Shown: piece after piece, positions 59,701 through 64,000 of the stretch
Numbering within the stretch: position 1 is the stretch's first letter
Layout of the letters: each line of letters starts with the position of its first letter
Source of the DNA: Sciurus carolinensis
Lineage: Eukaryota; Chordata; Mammalia; Rodentia; Sciuridae
Direction of reading: 5' to 3'
DNA: 64,000 bases
Assembly: GCF_902686445.1 (NCBI RefSeq)
Contig: NW_025920106.1
Location: 1,054,001-1,118,000, forward strand
Notes under the pieces: generated by a model
Database searches by the model: none
What the model was told of the DNA's origin: nothing
The model's input: the letters and a program-made list of their open reading frames with translations, nothing else
Made by a program: the position numbers and the translations under genes

Positions 59701-61125
59701 GTTGCTCTTTGTGAGTTTCACTGGTATTGAGCAAAGAGGTAAGACAGAGCACTAACAGGAATCATGATGCAAGTTCTCAACAGAATCTATTAGAAACAAA
59801 CCATGCCCAGTAATTGAAAGAGTTCAGAAGGCAGCTGAACAAGCCACATAAAAAGTATGGTCTTTGTCCCACTTCTCTCAGAGGCAACTGTCACCAATAA
59901 TGAAACTGTAATGAAACATCCCTCAGTCATACACAGCATTCCATGCCACCTGGGATTTACCCTTCAGATCTGAGTTGCAGTCATTCACCTGAGACCAACC
60001 ACATGGCACCTAAGTTCCATGATCTCTTTGTCAGTCAGGATCACCATACCCTAAGTTCACAGGTGCAGATGTGAGGACATGAGGTAGGACATATGTAACT
60101 TGCAATGCCTTGTTGCTCCTAGCTAACACAGGACCAGAGAGCAAAGTCTGTGGGCTGTGTTTCCAGGGTGACTCCATCTCACACTGACATTGATTATTCT
60201 GGGCTTCCGTGTTTGCCTAATTTGGATTTCAGTATGGAAGGTGTGGTCATATTATATCACTTTAAAATGTATTATTTTGTCTATGTTGGTCAAGCTGTCA
60301 GAAAAATCATAATTTTAAAAGAATGTATGTTCTTGTGATTTTTCTATTGATAGTTTAGCACACTACACCTTTGTCTTGGATGCTCTTCTTAGAAAGGGAA
60401 TAGTACAGCCCTCAGAGCTTGGTGCCACAGTGTTTGAATCTGGTGATGTTGTGCTTCAGAGTTTAAAAGTCAGCACTGGGACAACTGGGTACAGAACCAT
60501 GTTGAGGATATTGGTACAAAGATGTATTACAGGCAAGGGACTAACACTCAGGTAGGCTTTATTGATATACTTGTTCATGGCACTTCTTGTTAAAACAGTG
60601 TGTCTATTTCCAGTGGAATCAATTCCTTCTGGAACCTAGGATCCATCACCCCTTTTCTGTGATTTCTTTTTTCTTGTGTTTTGGAGAATTAAGCAAAGAC
60701 CCCAGCAAATCAATTTTTAGGCATTTTTCAAGAGTGGCTAATGAAGAGAAATTATAACTAGCTGACCTTGTTAGCTTAAAGGCTTTTTACAGTGACTTGG
60801 AAACTGACTGAACTTCTACTCATTTCATGGTCCTATGAGGCATACCAAGGCTCATACAGGGTTCTTTCTCCTTCCTGAAGAAACTTAGTGGATAGGGAAT
60901 GTTATCACATAATGGCATAATGTCATAAGATGAATACCTTCAGGAGCGGGAGATAAGAAGGGAGAATTTTCCTTTACTTTGATTTTTACCAGCTTGAAAA
61001 ATTTCCTTTTTTCAAATACACTGTTGCCTCAGGACTTACCAAACTCAGCACCATTCAGAGTTGCAGGTCTTCCTTGTGGGGATCCACCTCATTTGTTGTT
61101 CCCCAGTAAATTTCAAGAAACACAG
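59701..61125. other. Intergenic, no gene seen
   Basis: No recognisable repeat or coding region by eye. Confidence 0.5.
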
Positions 61126-62829
61126 AAGCGGGGGGCCAAGATGGCGGACTAGAGGGCGGCTGCATTTCACGTTGCTCCAGGATGCAAGATTCAAAAAAGG
61201 AGATAGTGAGAGACTTGGGACCAACTCAAAGCCGCCGGGTGAGTCTCTCCCGTTGGGGAGGCATCCCGGATGGGGCGGTAGCCCCGGAACACAGGGAATT
61301 TGTGAAGTGGAGTTGCTCAGCGAGATGCCCCTCCCCTCCCCCCACTGGAGCGGTAAACACGGACAACTGGGATCATCGTAGAGGAGGCGGCTCAGCACAG
61401 CGCTTGGACTCGAGCAGCCACTGGGGCTCCGGGCGGCTGCCTGAGGAGGGGCTGCATGGCGAGCTGTTTGGACCCAGAGCGACCACTTCGGAATGCCGGG
61501 GGGTTGCCCAGAGGAGGAGGAGAAGCCCGGTGGGTCGCTTGGTCTGGGAGTGACTGCGTCAGAGCCGAAGGCAGTTGCCAGAGGGGGAGCTGCGTGGTGA
61601 GCTGTTTGAACTCAGAGCGGGCGCTCCTGAACACCGGGGGACTGCCCGGAGGAAGAGGAGGAGCGTGGCGGGTTGCTTGACCTAGGAGTGACTGCATCAG
61701 AGCCACAGGCAGTTGCCAGAGGAGGAGTTGAGTGGTGAGTTGTTTGAACTCAGAACAACTGCTCCAGAACACTGGTGGCCTGCCTGGAGGAGGAGAGCAG
61801 TGGGATGCTTGGTCTAGGAGTGACTGCATCAGAGCCACAGGTGGTTGCCAGAGGGGGAAGCGAGTGGTGAGTTGATTGGACTAAGAGCGACCGCTCCTGA
61901 ACACCAGTGGCCTGCCTGGAGGAGGAGCGTGGTGAGTCACTTGGTCTCGGAGACACTGCTCCTGAACCCCCCGGGGGGCTGCCCCAAGGAGGAGGAGGAG
62001 GAACAGGGCGGGTCACTTGGACTTGGAGTGACTGCCTAGGGCTGGGGGTGGTTGGCGGGAGGGGGAGACCCGAAGTGAGTTGCTTGGGCTCCTAGTGACT
62101 GCGTTGGAAACCGGGTGGCTGTCTGGAGGAGGAGGTGTGTGGCGGGTCTCTGGGTCTCAGAGCTATTGTACGGGGCTCCAGGTGGTGATCAGAGGAGGGT
62201 CTGTATAGTCAGGCGATTGGTGCAGAGCAGGGTCCCAGGAGCTAGGTGGCTTCTTGCTGGAGGAGCCGCACAGAGACACGCCTAGGGGCGGAGCGAAGTT
62301 TCCAGGGCTGCGGGCAGATTCTCTGGGAGAGGCAGCCTAGGGAGACTCGCCTGCGAAGGGTGAGGCTCCCAGGCCCATGACGTGGGTCCGGGCCCCTGGG
62401 ATCGTTGCGGAGGAAGACAGCCCAGCCCGGGCGGTGGTTGTGGATTGAGGGGAACCTCTAGGAGGGCAATTGACCAGCAAGACATCCCCACCGAGTGAGT
62501 CTTCCCGGCCGGGGGAGGTTTTCCCACAGGGACGGTAAAACCAGACACAGCCACAAACAGGCTTTGCCTCAGCCCGCAGTCTAGTTCCCCATTGGATGAC
62601 CATTGGTCAACAAGTGGAGGCACCTCTGCCCACTAGCAGGGAATGTACGCCACCTGAGGGTCACCACCCCTAGAGAGGCAGCTTCTTCGTGGAGCTCTGC
62701 ATTATCAACCTCCTCTAAGACTTCAGTCTACTGAAGGATAAGAGGGGATATACTAGCAATCTTCAGGGACATTATAAGTTGATAGAGGAAATCTGCAATA
62801 TCTTAATGACCCACTGATTCCTGAACAAT
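61126..62829 (+). promoter_or_regulatory. L1 5' UTR promoter with tandem monomers
   Basis: GC- and CpG-rich region typical of an L1 internal RNA polymerase II promoter. From about 61440 to 61970 it contains a tandem repeat with a period of 132-138 bases: GAGTGACTGC(G/A)TCAGAGCC begins at 61548, 61686 and 61818, and TTGAACTCAGA-type segments recur in step. Weaker copies continue to about 62110. Monomeric promoters of this kind are known for mouse L1 families. Open frames across it on both strands are products of GC richness. Confidence 0.85.
61137..61147 (+). promoter_or_regulatory. Putative YY1 site at the L1 start
   Basis: CAAGATGGCGG, a match to the YY1 consensus, six bases into the element. 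In human L1 a YY1 site at this place helps set the transcription start. Confidence 0.7.
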
Positions 62830-63801
62830 ATGAGAAAACAAGGAAAGAAAATGCCCCAAACAAATCTAGATGTTACATCAATAAAATCCAACGACAGCAT
62901 GGCAGAAGAAATGACAGAAAGGGAGTTCAGAATGTACATAATTAAAATGATTAGGGAAGCAAACGATGAGATGAAAGAGCAAATGCAGGCATTGAATGAT
63001 CGCACCAATTGACAGTTAACAGAGCAAATTCAGGAAGCAAAAGATCATTTCAATAAAGAATTAGAGATACTGAAAAAAAAACAAACAGAAATCCTTGAAA
63101 TGAAGGAAACAATAAACCAAATTAAGAACTCCATAGAAAGCATAACCAATAGAATAGAACAGCTGGAAGACAGAACTTCAGATATTGAAGACAAAATATT
63201 TAACCTCGAAAACAAAGTTGAACAAACAGAGAAGATGTTGAGAAATCATGAACAGAATCTCCAAGAACTATGGGATATCATGAAAAGGCCAAATTTGAGA
63301 ATTATTGGGATTGAGGAAGGCTTAGAGAAACAAACCAAAGGAATGAACAATCTATTTGAAGAAATAATATCAGATAATTTCCCAAATCTGAAGAATGAAA
63401 TGGAAAATCAAGTCCAAGAGGCTTATAGGACTCCAAATACACAAAATTACAACAGACCCACACCAAGGCACATTATAATGAAAATACCTAACATACAAAA
63501 TAAAGACAGAATTTTAAAGGCTGTGAGAGAAAAGAACCAAATTACATTCAGGGGGAAGCCAATACGGATATCAGCAGATTTTTCAATCCAGACCCTAAAA
63601 GCTAGAAGGGCCTGGAACAACATTTTTCAAGCTCTGAAAGAAAATGGATGCCAACCAAGAATCTTATACCCAGCAAAACTTACCTTCAAATTTGACGATG
63701 AAATAAAATCCTTCCATGATAAACAAAAGCTAAAAGAATTACAAAAAGAAAGCCAGCATTACAGAACATTCTCAGCAAAATATTTTATGAGGAAGAGATA
63801 A
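62830..63801 (+). pseudogene. L1 ORF1, one in-frame stop
   Basis: Codes for the L1 RNA-binding chaperone, which trimerises through a coiled coil and packages L1 RNA. One frame runs 324 codons, interrupted only by TGA at 63010-63012 (codon 61). Codons 1-60 are a charged N-terminal region. From about codon 62 to 155 there is a heptad coiled coil (MKETINQIKNSIESITNRIE). The RRM follows with RPNLRIIGIEE near codon 155-167, then the C-terminal domain with YRTPNTQNYNRPTPRHIIMK and RILYPAKLTFKF. Start chosen at the first ATG after the GC-rich UTR. Apart from the nonsense codon it looks intact. An internal ATG at 63100 could in principle give a shorter protein lacking the N-terminal region. Confidence 0.9.
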
Positions 63802-63900
63802 AAAACAAAGAAGCAAATCAGCAAAGGGAGGAATTATCCTAAAGGAACTGTCAAATAAAGGAGGAACCAAGATGTGTCAAAAATTTTAAATATGAACCAA

Positions 63901-64000
63901 ATGACCAGGAATACAAATCATATCTCAATAATAACCCTGAATGTTAATGACCTGAATTCATCAATCAAAAGACATAGACTGGAAGATTGGATTAAAAAGA
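63901..64000 (+). CDS. L1 ORF2, first 33 codons (cut by window edge)
   Basis: Endonuclease-reverse transcriptase of the L1. ATG at 63901 opens MTRNTNHISIITLNVNDLNS, matching the start of the L1 endonuclease with its catalytic Asn in LNVN. Open with no stop to the window end. Separated from ORF1 by 99 bases. Whether the rest is intact cannot be judged here. Confidence 0.85.
   Translation, partial: MTRNTNHISIITLNVNDLNSSIKRHRLEDWIKK

Larger units (their letters stand above)
61126..64000 (+). mobile_element. Young plus-strand L1, 5' part
   Basis: Starts at about 61131 with GGGGGCCAAGATGGCGGACT and runs past the right edge: a GC-rich 5' UTR of 1.7 kb, ORF1 with one stop codon and the first 100 bases of ORF2. 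It is the least decayed L1 here and the only one on the plus strand. Its 5' end is complete, so it was probably a full-length insertion; its 3' half is outside the window. Confidence 0.92.

Noticed and set aside
61045..62016. Long open frames on both strands rich in Pro, Gly and Arg
   Set aside because: They lie in the GC-rich, tandemly repeated L1 5' UTR, where stop codons are rare on both strands.

Overview
This window is non-coding, repeat-dense mammalian DNA. I find no intact host protein-coding gene. The organism looks like a rodent and most probably a sciurid (squirrel, marmot or ground squirrel): the short SINEs are tRNA-derived ID elements and B1-ID fusions of the kind seen in squirrels, the LINEs are rodent-type L1s, and both recognisable proviruses are class II elements primed by tRNA-Phe, as IAP elements are. 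The species call is inference.

Layout. 1-5968: minus-strand class II endogenous retrovirus (ERV-A), running off the left edge, with decayed pol, a large AT-rich non-coding cassette, scrambled gag, tRNA-Phe primer site and one LTR. 5969-7760: old minus-strand L1 fragment carrying a B1-ID SINE. 7760-19867: ordinary intergenic DNA with scattered SINEs, two MIR elements and two TG microsatellites. 19868-about 35000: a nested LINE cluster, all minus strand. An outer L1 (L1-1) was split by a nearly full-length L1 (L1-2), which was itself split by a U6 snRNA-L1 chimeric retrocopy. L1-1 also holds a C9orf78 processed pseudogene, which in turn holds an ID SINE. 35000-46061: intergenic DNA with one SINE, one solo LTR and a small recent duplication.

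46062-57965: a roughly 7 kb minisatellite with a unit of about 32 bp (around 220 divergent units). It is split by a second minus-strand class II provirus (ERV-B, 51275-55907), which is flanked by an exact 6-bp duplication, and by a 225-bp retrocopy-like insert with a 9-bp duplication. 57965-59700 is a diverged tract with a period near 63 bp that looks like a relative of the same array. 61126-64000: the 5' part of a young plus-strand L1, with a monomeric GC-rich promoter, an ORF1 broken by a single stop codon, and the start of ORF2 running off the right edge.

Most notable: (1) the U6-L1 chimera, with flanking duplications that let the order of the nested insertions be read; (2) the 32-bp array, many of whose units contain a DR1-like nuclear-receptor half-site pair; (3) the two proviruses sharing the same non-retroviral AT-rich cassette, which suggests a non-autonomous, ETn-like family. 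The boundaries given are by eye and should be taken as accurate to a few bases where a duplication or signal is named, and to tens of bases elsewhere.
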